This document shows, piece after piece, positions 12,251 to 28,005 of a stretch of 64,000 bases of DNA. The position numbers and the translations under genes are program-made. The notes beneath the pieces are model-generated. The model saw nothing but the letters and a program-made list of their open reading frames with translations. It made no database searches and was not told where the DNA came from. Position 1 is the first letter of the stretch; every line of letters starts with the position of its first letter. The DNA is from Amblyornis subalaris (lineage: Eukaryota > Chordata > Aves > Passeriformes > Ptilonorhynchidae): contig JACAXG010000071.1 in NCBI GenBank assembly GCA_018881555.1, forward strand, positions 2,982,537 through 3,046,536. The letters run 5' to 3'.

Positions 12251-13379
12251 GGATGAGATGGTCCGTCTTTTCTGGTGATGGGGGCAGAGGAGCCCCCTCT
12301 GGTTTACACCTGTGCAAGGGAGGCCGAGCTTGGCTGACTGCAGGGTAGCATCTGCCCACTGCTTTAGCCAAGAGCCTCTCCCTGCTGCTGCCTCCAGTAC
12401 AGCCCTGGTGATCTCTTGCCAGTTGTTTTGGGCGATTAAGTGCAAATTGAATGGTACAACATCCTTTTAAAAGTGCTGATGCGGATCTTTTTGCTTCCTG
12501 CACAGAGCCGGAGCACCAGAGAGATGTAATCTGCCTTCTGGGGCTTTGCAAGCTGCCCCGATTTCAGTTTGAAACCACGTCAGAGACGGATGGGGCTGGA
12601 GCTGGAGCAGAGATAAAGCAACAGCTTTGTGCTCTAGGTGCCTGCTCTTGGGGGACAAGGGAGCCTGGCTCTGTGCAGAGCAGCTGCTCTTCCAGGCAGC
12701 CTCGGTCTGTCCTTAGGGCACAGGATGGAGGGTCCAAGACCATGCAGCGAGGAGGATCTAAGAGCACTGACATTGGCAGGCTTTTTTGAAACAACGTTTG
12801 GCTGGCGGTAGAAGGAGCGTGCTGCTCACAAGCTGCAGCAAACATCACAAACCACTGCTCAAAATCTGCTTCCGGTCATCAGGAGCGTGTTCAGTGTTGG
12901 CTGGAGTCCGACAAGAGGATGCAGATGTTTGCTGTTGTTGCCTCAGTTCCCCAAAGGGATGGAGGTGACACTTGCAGCTCTTTAGTGCTTACTGCGGGCT
13001 GGTGGGCTGCACCTCTTGGGGAAGAATGATGCTCCTGTGAGTCACGCCAAGTGCGACCTCCCTGATCCCTCCCCTCAGGCTCGGGAGACTCGTGAGCTGT
13101 CTGCCACTGCCACCTCCGGTGTGTGCTCGTGAGACTGACTGACCAGGGGCACACGGGTCCTGTCACTGTCCCGCTCCTCAGGGACAGCAGCTGGGGTGTT
13201 CCCGGGCAGCAGCGGCGTGTGCACTCCATGGCATTCCCTTGCTGAGGCCGGGCCGGCTCGCCCTTGCTCCCTGAAAAGTGCTTGCCACCGTCCCCTGAAG
13301 TGAGCGGGGCTCTCGGGGGACGCCTCCTCTCTCAGCGAGTTCAGGCCCAGGTGCCCAGCCAGGGGTGACACCCGGCTCC
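12251..13379. other. Intergenic region MLEC-UNC119B
   Basis: About 1.1 kb without a recognisable gene. GC content and CpG frequency climb toward the UNC119B island from about 13.0 kb. Open frames seen here lack any family resemblance I recognise. Confidence 0.6.
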
Positions 13380-13607
13380 CCGGGCGGTGCGGCGGGAGCG
13401 GGGCGCGGGCTGGCAGCCGGCCGGGGGCAGCGGGAGAGGGGCTGCTTTTGTTTGTTTCTTGTGTCGTTTTTCCTCAGGTAACTCAGCTTTCCCAGCCGGC
13501 CTTTCCCGCTGCGTGTCCGGAGGGAGCGCCGGCAGTGCCCGGTGGGGGCTGCCGGGTCACCCATCCGGCCGCGGCCGCGGCGAGCCCTCTTGAGCTTCGG
13601 GCGCGGC

Positions 13608-13620
13608 GTTGCCAGGCAAC
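13608..13620. promoter_or_regulatory. UNC119B: X-box (RFX-binding) motif
   Basis: The sequence gttgccaggcaac is a perfect inverted repeat with one central base. It fits the RFX consensus GYTNYC-N(1-3)-RGNAAC at every defined position. It lies 67 bp upstream of the UNC119B ATG. RFX2/RFX3 and the nematode homologue DAF-19 switch on cilium genes through this element. Since UNC119B delivers lipidated cargo to cilia, the motif is functionally consistent. Occupancy is inferred. Confidence 0.7.
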
Positions 13621-13668
13621 GGCCCCTCTGCCCCGCCCAAGCTCCCATAGCTACCGAGGCGGGCGGCG

Positions 13669-13677
13669 GCCATCTTG
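13669..13677 (-). promoter_or_regulatory. UNC119B: YY1-type motif next to the start codon
   Basis: The sequence gccatcttg reads CAAGATGGC on the minus strand, the YY1 core. It lies 10 bp before the ATG, in the position typical of CpG-island promoters whose start site or start codon region carries YY1. Confidence 0.5.
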
Positions 13678-13686
13678 GCGGCGGCC

Positions 13687-16512
13687 ATGAGCGGCTCCAG
13701 GGCGCGGGCGGCGGCGGCGGCGCCGGGGCCGGACAAGAAGCCGCCGCCGGCGTCCGCGGGGCCGCTCAGCCGCCTGCGGGGCCGACGCGGATCGGCCGAT
13801 GCAGCGCCGCGGCCGCCTTGGACCGAGTCCGAGTTGTTGGCGCTGGAGAGCGTCCGGCCCGAGCACGTCCTGGGGCTGTGCCGGGTGACGGAGAGTGAGT
13901 GCGGGCCGATCCCCGGAGCGGCGGGGGCTCTGCCGACCGCGCTGGCGGAGCCGGGACGGGCTCCTGGGGCGGAGCGGCGGGGCCCGGGCGTGCGCTGCCC
14001 CCGGGGGAAGCAGCGGGCAGGGCGCGCTCAGCCGGCGCTGGCCGCGGCGGCGCGAGGTGCGCCCGCCGGCAGGTCCCTTACAACTTCCAGAAAGTTGGGG
14101 GCGGGGGGTTGTGTTGTTTGTGGCTTTTAATTCGTTTGAGGCTTTTTTGGTTGTTTTTTGGTTTTCTTCTGGGCTGCTGATCTCTGCTTTTCTNTCCCGA
14201 TCCCATCCCTTTATTCCTCTGCTACTGGCACCACCATGCCTTTGTTTCTTCTAGCCTTAATTCTGTCGTGCTTTCGTGAAGCTTCTGCAAAACAACGAGC
14301 AGTACATATCTCACCTGGCTGGAGCTAACAAAAAAGGATATTCATTTAGTAAGTGGTCAGAGGTGTTTTGAAATGTTACTATATATTTTTTCTCTCTTAC
14401 AGATTATTTATGCAAACCTGAGGACAACATTTACAACATTGATTTCACCAGGTTTAAGATCCGGGACCTTGAAACTGGAACAGTACTGTTTGAAATTGCA
14501 AAGCCATCTGCTTCAGGTACATCATGCAAACTTTGCAGGGAGGATAGAGAGAGACAGAGAGCTGAGAGGTTACCATGCAGGACCCATGCAAGCCAAGCAG
14601 AACGGTTCTTTGATATGTTCTGGGGACTAAATTCTTCTCCTTTAAGCACAGGATTGAGTTTATCTCTGCTGAGAAACTTGTGATAAAAATGTGATTATCG
14701 TCAGATGGGGGAGCACTATCAACTGCAAATGTTCCCTTTTTTGGGCTGGTTATGGTAGAGATTAGTTCATATGCATTGGCATTTGTGAGGGGGGATATCC
14801 TGTGAGATTAAGGTGTGGCTCCAGTTCTGGAGCCACCGAGGCTGGGCCAACTTGTAGCAAATCTTTTCTCTTTTACTTAGTGCCAGTATAAGTCTCAGAA
14901 CAATTGTTAAATGTGTTTACATTCAGTATCTAAGCAATAGGCAGCTTGTCCTGATACACCCACTAGCCGGAATCACCTTACATGTACACTATGAGCAGAG
15001 TAACTCTAGGCTGGTGTGTTTTCTAGAGCACGATGAGGAGGATGAAGATGACAGCAGTGAACTGGACGCTAGTGCAGGTCGCTTTGTTCGGTACCAGTTC
15101 ACCCCAGCATTTCTCCGTCTTCGGACTGTTGGTGCAACGTGAGTATGAGTTTACGGAAAGAAGGGAGAATTGGATGTTTACGAAGTGTTACTTGACAGTT
15201 TATAACAAAACCGAGTCGAAGACTAGAGAGAGCCAATCTTACACTACAAATATCAAAGTCTCTCTTGCTGGAATGATCTATTGGACTCTTGTGTAGCCTC
15301 GTGCCCAAATCCCTGTTCTTCCCAATAGCTGCTTTTTCCTACTTCTTCCATGCAGAGTGGAATTCACAGTGGGAGAAAAGCCAGTGTCAAACTTCCGAAT
15401 GATTGAGAGGCATTACTTCCGTGATCGCTTGCTGAAGAACTTTGACTTTGATTTTGGCTTCTGCATCCCCAGCAGCAGGAACACATGTGAACACATTTAT
15501 GAATTCCCTCAGCTCTCAGAAGACCTTAGTAAGTACTTCCTTTGCCACACTGGTGCTTTGTTTGTGTATGTGCATCTGCACATTCTCTCCCTCTACTTGA
15601 GAAAGAAGTTGTGACTGGGATGGAGGGCATGGGAACAAACAGATACAGGTTCCTGGCTTAAGCAGTGTGTAATCTTGTCTGAATTACAGATCTGTGCTGC
15701 AAAGTCTCCTCTTTTGAAAAGGAAAGCCTAAGACAACCTGTGCTAAGTCACAGGCTGCAAGAACTGATCAGAGTCACAGGGCTGACATGCCTGATGGCTC
15801 TTAGTGTAGCCCAGAATAAAATAAAACCCTGAAAAAGGGTTCTTTTCGTAGTCCCCCATCTGTTTTCAGCACTTGCGTGTTAGGGCTTGAGCCTCCTCCT
15901 TTGGAACAGAATTGGCTCTTCCCTGCGCTATGTTTTTGAGCCTACCAAGATCTCTGCAAATAAACATTACAGAGGATATGTTTGACCTCAGGGAGTGGAT
16001 AGACCAGGAGCACAGAGGCCCTCCTGGGGCTGCCTTGCTGTGGGGGAGGTGTAGGGTTTGCACCCTGCCTGTGTACATGTGGGAAGTGCCGCAAATGAGC
16101 TCCTTCTGCTGACAGATATGATGGCTGCTGGGCTCCAGTCATGGCTCTGATAGTTTCTAAGGTCATTTTGAGTGAGATTACTTGATTCCCCCTCTGTTTG
16201 CTTTTGACAGCACTTGTCCTGTGAATAGGAAGAAAGGAAAGGGCAGGTCGCAGCCTTTGAAGTGTGCTCAGCAGAGCAGTTTGCTTCTCTTCCTTGGGTA
16301 GGGCAGAGCATCAGCCTGGTAGATGCTGTGGAGTGGCAGAGTCCTTTTTATCCTGACTGTGGCAGGCTGGTGGATGTAATGGAGCTTTCTCTTTCACAGT
16401 CCGTCTGATGGTTGAAAACCCGTATGAGACACGCTCGGACAGCTTTTACTTTGTGGACAACAAGTTGATTATGCACAACAAGGCCGACTATGCTTACAAT
16501 GGAGGACAGTAA
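13687..16512 (+). CDS. UNC119B: UNC119B lipid-binding ciliary cargo adaptor
   Basis: UNC119B binds the myristoylated N-terminus of cargo such as NPHP3 and releases it in the cilium on contact with ARL3-GTP. Coding exons are 13687-13894, 14403-14516, 15027-15138, 15356-15528 and 16400-16512. They sum to 720 bases including the stop, giving 239 residues against 251 in human. The start is the ATG in gcggccATGa, giving MSGSR, which matches the family N-terminus. The upstream in-frame extension has no ATG. Residues 1-69 are a low-complexity Ala/Pro/Arg-rich tail plus the conserved [16 protein letters not shown] segment. The rest is the GMP-PDE delta-type beta-sandwich, with motifs [57 protein letters not shown] and the C-terminal ADYAYNGGQ. 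An acidic loop ([13 protein letters not shown]) marks it as the B paralogue rather than UNC119A. All phases agree. The next gene, ACADS, is on the same strand 4.1 kb downstream. Confidence 0.97.
13895..14402 (+). other. UNC119B: UNC119B intron 1
   Basis: The gtgagt donor lies within the CpG island, and the acceptor follows a T-rich tract ending in ctcttacag. The first ~190 bases continue the CpG island. No other feature is seen. Confidence 0.8.
14517..15026 (+). other. UNC119B: UNC119B intron 2
   Basis: An ordinary intron with a gtacat donor and a ttttctag acceptor. Nothing else is recognised. Confidence 0.75.
15529..16399 (+). other. UNC119B: UNC119B intron 4
   Basis: The donor is gtaagt and the acceptor ctttcacag. 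It holds an AATAAAATAAAA string near 15814 followed by a small hairpin-forming aaccctgaaaaagggtt. That string is intronic, so a role in premature polyadenylation is possible but unsupported. Confidence 0.7.
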
Positions 16513-18851
16513 TCATTCTGTCTGCTGGATGCTGTGATGCCCTTAACCATTCCAGATGTGCAGGAGTGGACTGCAGTTGCTGTCTCGTGCAACAAGGCTT
16601 CTTGCCAGATTTTTGCTCCGTGCATGAGGCTGAGAACAGGAAGCAAAGATGACAGCTCCTGAAAGGAAATCTCCCTGCAACACCTCTCTATCCGACACTC
16701 AGCGTATCCTGCCTCTCCTTCTCTGTTCCTGGCTACCTTCTGATACCTGGGTTAGGTCAGGGACCAGAGGCACTCTTAGACAATTCTTGCTCTTAGTCTT
16801 TATAGTTAGGTTGCACCTTCAGTGCTTCTGATGTTTCACCTCTTGGGTGAATATCCCTTTTCAATGGGTTGGATTGTTTATGTTAAGCTATTTCCTAGCA
16901 GGAAAATCTTAACCCCTTCACGTAGCCAGTGATGCCTGAAGAGCAGATCTCTTGTTCAGTTGTATAGATCATCTCTTTAGTGCGCAGTGGTTTAGTTTTG
17001 TGGCGTGGCTGACATTGCTTTTTAGGGTGCATCCCAATTATTTTCCAGGAGAAAGAGACTAACTCAGATTCTAAGCAGTGCAGGAATATTCCATCTGCCT
17101 CTGGGAGCCTGAGCTGCCCCTAAAACTTTTAATCTGTTTTGCTGGAGATTTCGCTAGAGATACGAGATGGGGGAAAAGGGGCTATCAGTCTAATAGTACT
17201 TCTGTTTGAGCTTTTGTGAGCAAATTGTTGCATTTTGGAGCTCAGGGGTCAACCTTAGAGCTGAAGTTAATCTCGCTATATTTACCATTTCTTCTTCCCT
17301 TTGTATAGGAATTTTGGCTCTTGTTACAGAATGTATTGCTTTTTAGGTGGACAGCACATTGTCAGCTTGGCTGGGGAGAGGGGAGGTGTCAGTCTAGTGC
17401 GGCTTAGAGGAAAAAGGGAGAATGTGGAAAATCACTTGAAAAATGTGTAGGAAGTAGAGCTTCCTAGACTTCAGTCTGTACTTGTAAACCCAACTGGTCT
17501 CAGAGGTGCTGTGGGGAGCACCACCTCATTTGCCTTGTTTCAGTGGAGGTATTAGTAGCTAAAAGCTTCGCAGGTCAGATCACTCAGTGTTATGGAGTGG
17601 GATCCTTGGAAAGTGAGAATGTACATGGTTCTCTTTTTTGATTGTTCCCATTGCTGTTTTGCCTACTCAGCTGCTTATTTATGGTTTAGGAAGTTGTGCT
17701 GCTGAGGTAGATACTGCCAGACCAGAGGGTGTGGTCCACAGCTGTGTTTGGGATCTGGCGATGGGAGATAGCATCATGCAGTGGGAAGAGGAGACCCGTA
17801 TCTTGCCAGTAGCCATCCTGGAGCCCAACTCCCCACTCTGCAAAATCTCAGCTATCAAAACCCTTTTTTGCCAGATTTGCTGGCTCTGGAGACTGGAACT
17901 TCTCCTGTCCCCATGCTGGGCTGGTCAGTTGTGTCTCTTGTTAGGGGAGTTAGGTTGTGTCTAGAGACCTTTCCTAATATTAGTTCCATTGTTCTTGAGA
18001 CAGTTAAAACCTAACTCCTTGGTGGTTACCTGTTGTGTTAAGTAAGATTCAGTGTAGTTTATGTTTTATCAGGAGTGAGTGAGGTGGGCATCAGAGCCTG
18101 TTAATGCATAGACAGCAATAGGAAACCGCTGCCTTTACCACCAGATTAGTGAAAGTAGCTTTGGTATGGAAGATCAGCTGGCATCAGAGTAAGCAGTGAG
18201 AGTGTGTGAGGTGGCAGCCATGAAAGAATCTCCAGCTCTTGGGAAGATACTTAATTATGATTAACCACAACAAATGACCTGTTCTGGGTGGAGCATTAAT
18301 CATGAGCAGCCACAGCAAATGTCTTGGGAATGTGGAGGGGCAAGGTCTGCCTGATGGAAAGATGAAGAACTATTCTGCTACCATCAATCCCCTCCAGCAT
18401 CTCCACAGGCACTTAGGCAATCTTGTTTAGGAATTTCAGGACTAGTTAAATCTGTTGGTGAGGTGGAGTTCGAGATGCTTCTTGCAGCGAACATGTTCAG
18501 CAGGCCTCGTGCTGTGCTGCTGAGGTGGGAAGCATTTGCTTTGCTGTAAGTTACTCACCATGAGGCAAAACTGCCTGGAGGTGTGTTTTTCATTCTGAAG
18601 TGTTCAGAAATAGTGTCTGAAGAGCCTACTAGTTATCCCCTGGCAAATTTGAGCATATTGAGCTGAATTTTTTATGTAGTATAAACCCAGGTGCCTTTAA
18701 ACTACTTTTATCACACTTTCTATACGAAGCAACCTCTTGCTTTTCTTACGAGTGTGATGATTCCCATCTGTTTTCTCTTGTCACTGTGGAAAGGTTCCTC
18801 AAAGGCAGATGGGCCCGTGGCCGGGGCGGGTGGACGGACACCGGCGGGGGC

Positions 18852-18867
18852 GCGCGCCATCTGGCGG
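18852..18867 (-). promoter_or_regulatory. CTCF-like motif (minus strand)
   Basis: On the minus strand this reads CCGCCAGATGGCGCGC. Compared with the CTCF core CCASYAGRKGGCRS only the third base differs. It sits in a ~100 bp CpG-dense patch inside otherwise ordinary 3' UTR sequence. Its orientation is opposite to the motif at 20522. Confidence 0.5.
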
Positions 18868-19004
18868 CTGCTGGCGGCAGGAGCGCGGNGCCGGTGTTCG
18901 GTGCCTGTAGGAAAAGGGAGTTCCTGCCCTTTGCCATCAGCAGAGACGAGGAAACGGCATTTAAGCGGTTGCTTTCACACTGGTGAATGTATCGGCTATT
19001 GAGC

Positions 19005-19010
19005 AATAAA
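19005..19010 (+). terminator. UNC119B: Candidate proximal UNC119B polyadenylation signal
   Basis: AATAAA in gagcaataaaaggg, 2.5 kb after the stop codon, is followed by moderately G-rich sequence. The alternative is the hexamer at 19921. Confidence 0.4.
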
Positions 19011-19920
19011 AGGGAGAACTGGAGGAAAACCGGGAGACTCGTGGGCAGCAGTAGCACCCCACGATTTTTAGCTGATTTTGTTTGCTTTGCCAAATCAGTT
19101 CTTTGCCCTAAATGCATGCTGCAGGAAAAAGAAAATCCCTACAGGAGGGCAACCCAGCACTGAAAAAGTTGATTGTAATCCAGAAAGTCAGGGATTTCCA
19201 AACTCCTGTCCCTGCTTTAGTAGCTTCCCTAGGCTTCCTTTTCTCTTAGGTACTTTCTATAAAGCCTCTTTTCTTTGTGGCAGGGATGATGTCTTTGGTA
19301 AACATGGCTTAGTAGACCAGTTTCCTTCTGGAGTGTGTGCTCTGGTGTTTCAATGATGGGTCAAAGCTACTCATGCCAGTGAGCTTGGAAGAAATTCCCA
19401 GTAAGATCACATGGTTGACAGGTGGATGGTCAGTCCTAGCCAGATGCTGCAGGCAAGGGAGATGCTTCCAGTGTCAGCTGGAGTTTGGGCAAGGCAAAAG
19501 GTATCTGTACAGACAGCTTCTCAGGTTGTGTGCTGAGTTGGAAAGAGAAAAGAGTTGGGATCATACTGAGTTCTGCTCTTAAGGGACCAAACTCATGGTA
19601 TGTTTTTCCAGTATTTGTCCTCTTAGTACCAGGACCTCTCTTTCACATTTTTAAGGCAAGTGCTTTGGATCCATGCTAGCAAGCTTCCTGGAGAGCTATT
19701 TTCATAACTTGAGTGTGGAATACACACTGCGCCTTGTGAAGGAAGGTCATCTCTTGTGGTATGGACTGGGGACTTCTGTCCTTGTGCTCTGTTTTTGGTA
19801 GGAAGTGTCTTCTTTTGTGTGTTTTCCTGAGGATTTTCAATGTCTCTTGTTGTAGAGAAGCAGCAGCCTTTTCTGTGGTGCTTGGGGATGTTTATTCCAC
19901 ATATCTGAGGGTTCAGGAAG

Positions 19921-19926
19921 AATAAA
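19921..19926 (+). terminator. UNC119B: Candidate distal UNC119B polyadenylation signal
   Basis: AATAAA in gaagaataaaacaagtgtt is followed by G/T-rich sequence. It is 660 bp upstream of the ACADS start codon, so use of this site would leave only a few hundred bases between the two genes. Confidence 0.4.
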
Positions 19927-20490
19927 ACAAGTGTTAGGACACAGAAATGAAAGAGGAAAGTGGTGGTGAAGCAGTAAGGTCCAAATGTAGCAACGCTACT
20001 TCTCAGCTCTGTTTCATCATGTCCTCTTCAGCTGTTTCCCAGTCTTCTGCCCTGCTGTCCTGTGCAATGGAGCTACTTTGTGCTACCCCAGAGCCTGGCT
20101 CGCTGTCGGGTGTGACACTGGGACTTGAACATTGCCATCTCTTGTCCTTGCTGAGGACAGGGCTGAGGAACAGCGGCCTGGCGGAGTCAGCACCTCTTCC
20201 TCTGCAGCAGCAGGAAAACGAACACCAGCAAACTCCCTCTCCGCCTGCCTGGATCCCAGTGCTGTTACAGGACACATGTTTATATCTCTCACGGTGTGGC
20301 CTTGGGGCTGCTGGCGCGTGGGCTCCTCTGTGCTGTCCCCTCCGGACCCTCCTCCCGTGGCAGCCCCGCGGGGCTGTCCTGTGGCGCCGGGGTGTCCCTG
20401 CGGCCCCGGTGGCGCTGTGTTTGTACACCCGTGATTTGTCACCAGCAGTAGGAATAAAGGACCTTCCTCCCTGCGCACGGCGGCACTGGA

Positions 20491-20511
20491 GGGGCGGGGC
20501 CGGGGGCGGGG
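20491..20511 (+). promoter_or_regulatory. ACADS: Pair of Sp1-type GC boxes
   Basis: Two overlapping-spaced copies, ggggcggggc and ggggcgggg, lie 76-96 bp before the ATG. They are expected Sp/KLF sites in a TATA-less promoter. Confidence 0.6.
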
Positions 20512-20521
20512 AGCGGCCGCG

Positions 20522-20535
20522 CCGCCAGGGGGCGC
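20522..20535 (+). promoter_or_regulatory. CTCF-like motif (plus strand)
   Basis: The sequence CCGCCAGGGGGCGC matches the CTCF core CCASYAGRKGGCRS at all positions but the third. It lies 52 bp upstream of the ACADS ATG, inside the promoter island. Confidence 0.55.
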
Positions 20536-20541
20536 CGCTCC

Positions 20542-20553
20542 GGCGCGTGCGCG
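20542..20553 (-). promoter_or_regulatory. ACADS: NRF1-like motif
   Basis: The minus strand reads cgcgcacgcgcc, matching the NRF1 consensus YGCGCAYGCGCR at 11 of 12 positions. NRF1 drives many nuclear genes for mitochondrial proteins, which fits the product of ACADS. Binding is inferred. Confidence 0.5.
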
Positions 20554-20586
20554 CTGTGCGCTCCGCAGACTCCCTCAGGCGGCGCG

Positions 20587-26821
<6,235 letters not shown>

Positions 26822-28005
26822 GGAAGCCGACCAGAGCAACACCCTACCCCAAGTGCCTTGGAATAGTGCACAACAGTGATGGCATTTGACCCTCTTGAAT
26901 GAGGCTAATGATGGAGGTTTTCCTCACCACTGAGTAACCAACCCTCTAGTTAAAATGTGCTGATTCTTCTTTGGACAAAGTGTGGTGCATGGAGGCCAGA
27001 TTGAGGTTTGTAAGTGATGGCTGTGAGTGCAGGAGGAGGCAACCTGTGCTTAGAGGGCAGCGTGGGGCTTTTCCTAAACTGGAGCATTGGAATGGTTTTG
27101 TAGTGGCAAAATGACAGCAGTTGTACTTGTGCACTTCCCAGCCACTGCCTCTTTTGCAAAATTTGTCCTTACATGGCAGTGGATAACCAGTGCCAGAGTT
27201 AGAGGTGCTGAGAACCATGAGCCCCAGGCTGCTGGTCGGGTACCTCTGCAGATCAGATGTCAGTGGAGTTCAGGTGTGCGAGTGCCTAATGGGACACAGG
27301 CTGGGCAGGAGGTAATCCCTGGAGCACAGCACTTTTCACTTCCAGCAGGAGGAGCCAGACAGGAGGACACGCAGGGACAATCTGCACACAGAGGACTCTT
27401 GAGCACAGGCTCTGGTTGCTGTCTGTGTAGATGTGAAAACACTCATGAGAAAGAATCCCTTGCTCTGGGCCAGCAGAGCCCAGCACCTGCTCACTCAGCT
27501 GCTCTGGGATGTAGGGATAGAAGCAAAGGACAGCAAAGCTGCAGTGCCTGAGAATGATTTTGTAAGGAAAAAAAAACCACCACAAACCCCCCTCTGCTCC
27601 CAAATCTGCTTCTACGCTATCAACAGGAAAGGAGTGCATGAAAGGGCAGTAACAGCCTTTGATCTTTACCTGTTTTGAACAACAAGGAGAAAATGAAGAG
27701 ATGACACACAAACCTCATCAGGAAGCTTTAGCNGTAGCACATCCTCAATCAGTGATCTTTGGTAAGACATAAACTTTTAGAAGAGTCAACAGCCAAAGGA
27801 AAAGCTCTAAACTCAGGAAAAGAAGGAGAGGATTAAGAATACAGCCTGTATGGTCCAGTCTGCCTCCTTGTCCAAACAAGTACACTAGAGGTAAATGATT
27901 ATTTTCCTGTGGTGCCATTTATTTAGACTTGTGTGCAGAGAAGAAGAGCAGGATTCTGTTACACATGAGAGAGCAGAGAAGACAAATAAAACCTAATTTT
28001 AAAGG
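26822..28005 (+). other. ACADS: ACADS 3' UTR
   Basis: Non-coding sequence from the stop to just past the AATAAA at 27985 gives a UTR of about 1.2 kb. An A-run (near 27570) and one N (near 27733) are present. No coding feature is seen. Confidence 0.55.
27985..27990 (+). terminator. ACADS: Candidate ACADS polyadenylation signal
   Basis: AATAAA in gacaaataaaaccta is the first clean plus-strand hexamer after the stop. It is followed within 50 bases by a long T-run (28025-28038) that can serve as the downstream element. Confidence 0.6.

Larger units (their letters stand above)
13380..14080. promoter_or_regulatory. UNC119B: UNC119B CpG-island promoter
   Basis: This dense CpG island surrounds the first coding exon. 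Upstream of the ATG it contains a perfect X-box palindrome (13608-13620), a GC box (ccccgccc, 13631-13638) and a YY1-type motif (gccatcttg, 13669-13677). No TATA box is seen at a plausible distance, which fits a dispersed CpG-island start. The exact start site cannot be read from sequence. Confidence 0.8.
16513..19940 (+). other. UNC119B: Probable UNC119B 3' UTR
   Basis: This non-coding stretch after the stop is T/G-biased on the plus strand, consistent with transcription in that direction. Two AATAAA hexamers could end it, at 19005 and 19921. It contains an imperfect ~40 bp direct repeat at 18250-18333 and an isolated CpG-dense patch at about 18805-18905 with a CTCF-like motif. The true 3' end needs transcript evidence. 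Confidence 0.5.

Noticed and set aside
13178..13648. 156-residue minus-strand open frame before UNC119B
   Set aside because: This is GC-driven openness in the promoter island. It looks unlike any protein I know, and nothing suggests a bidirectional gene.
13675..13686. Four-codon upstream extension of the UNC119B frame starting at TTG
   Set aside because: The true start is the ATG at 13687, which gives the family N-terminus MSGS. A TTG start is not expected in a vertebrate nuclear gene.
15814..15830. AATAAAATAAAA string as a polyadenylation site for UNC119B
   Set aside because: It lies in intron 4 before the last coding exon. Use would truncate the protein, and nothing in the sequence supports it.
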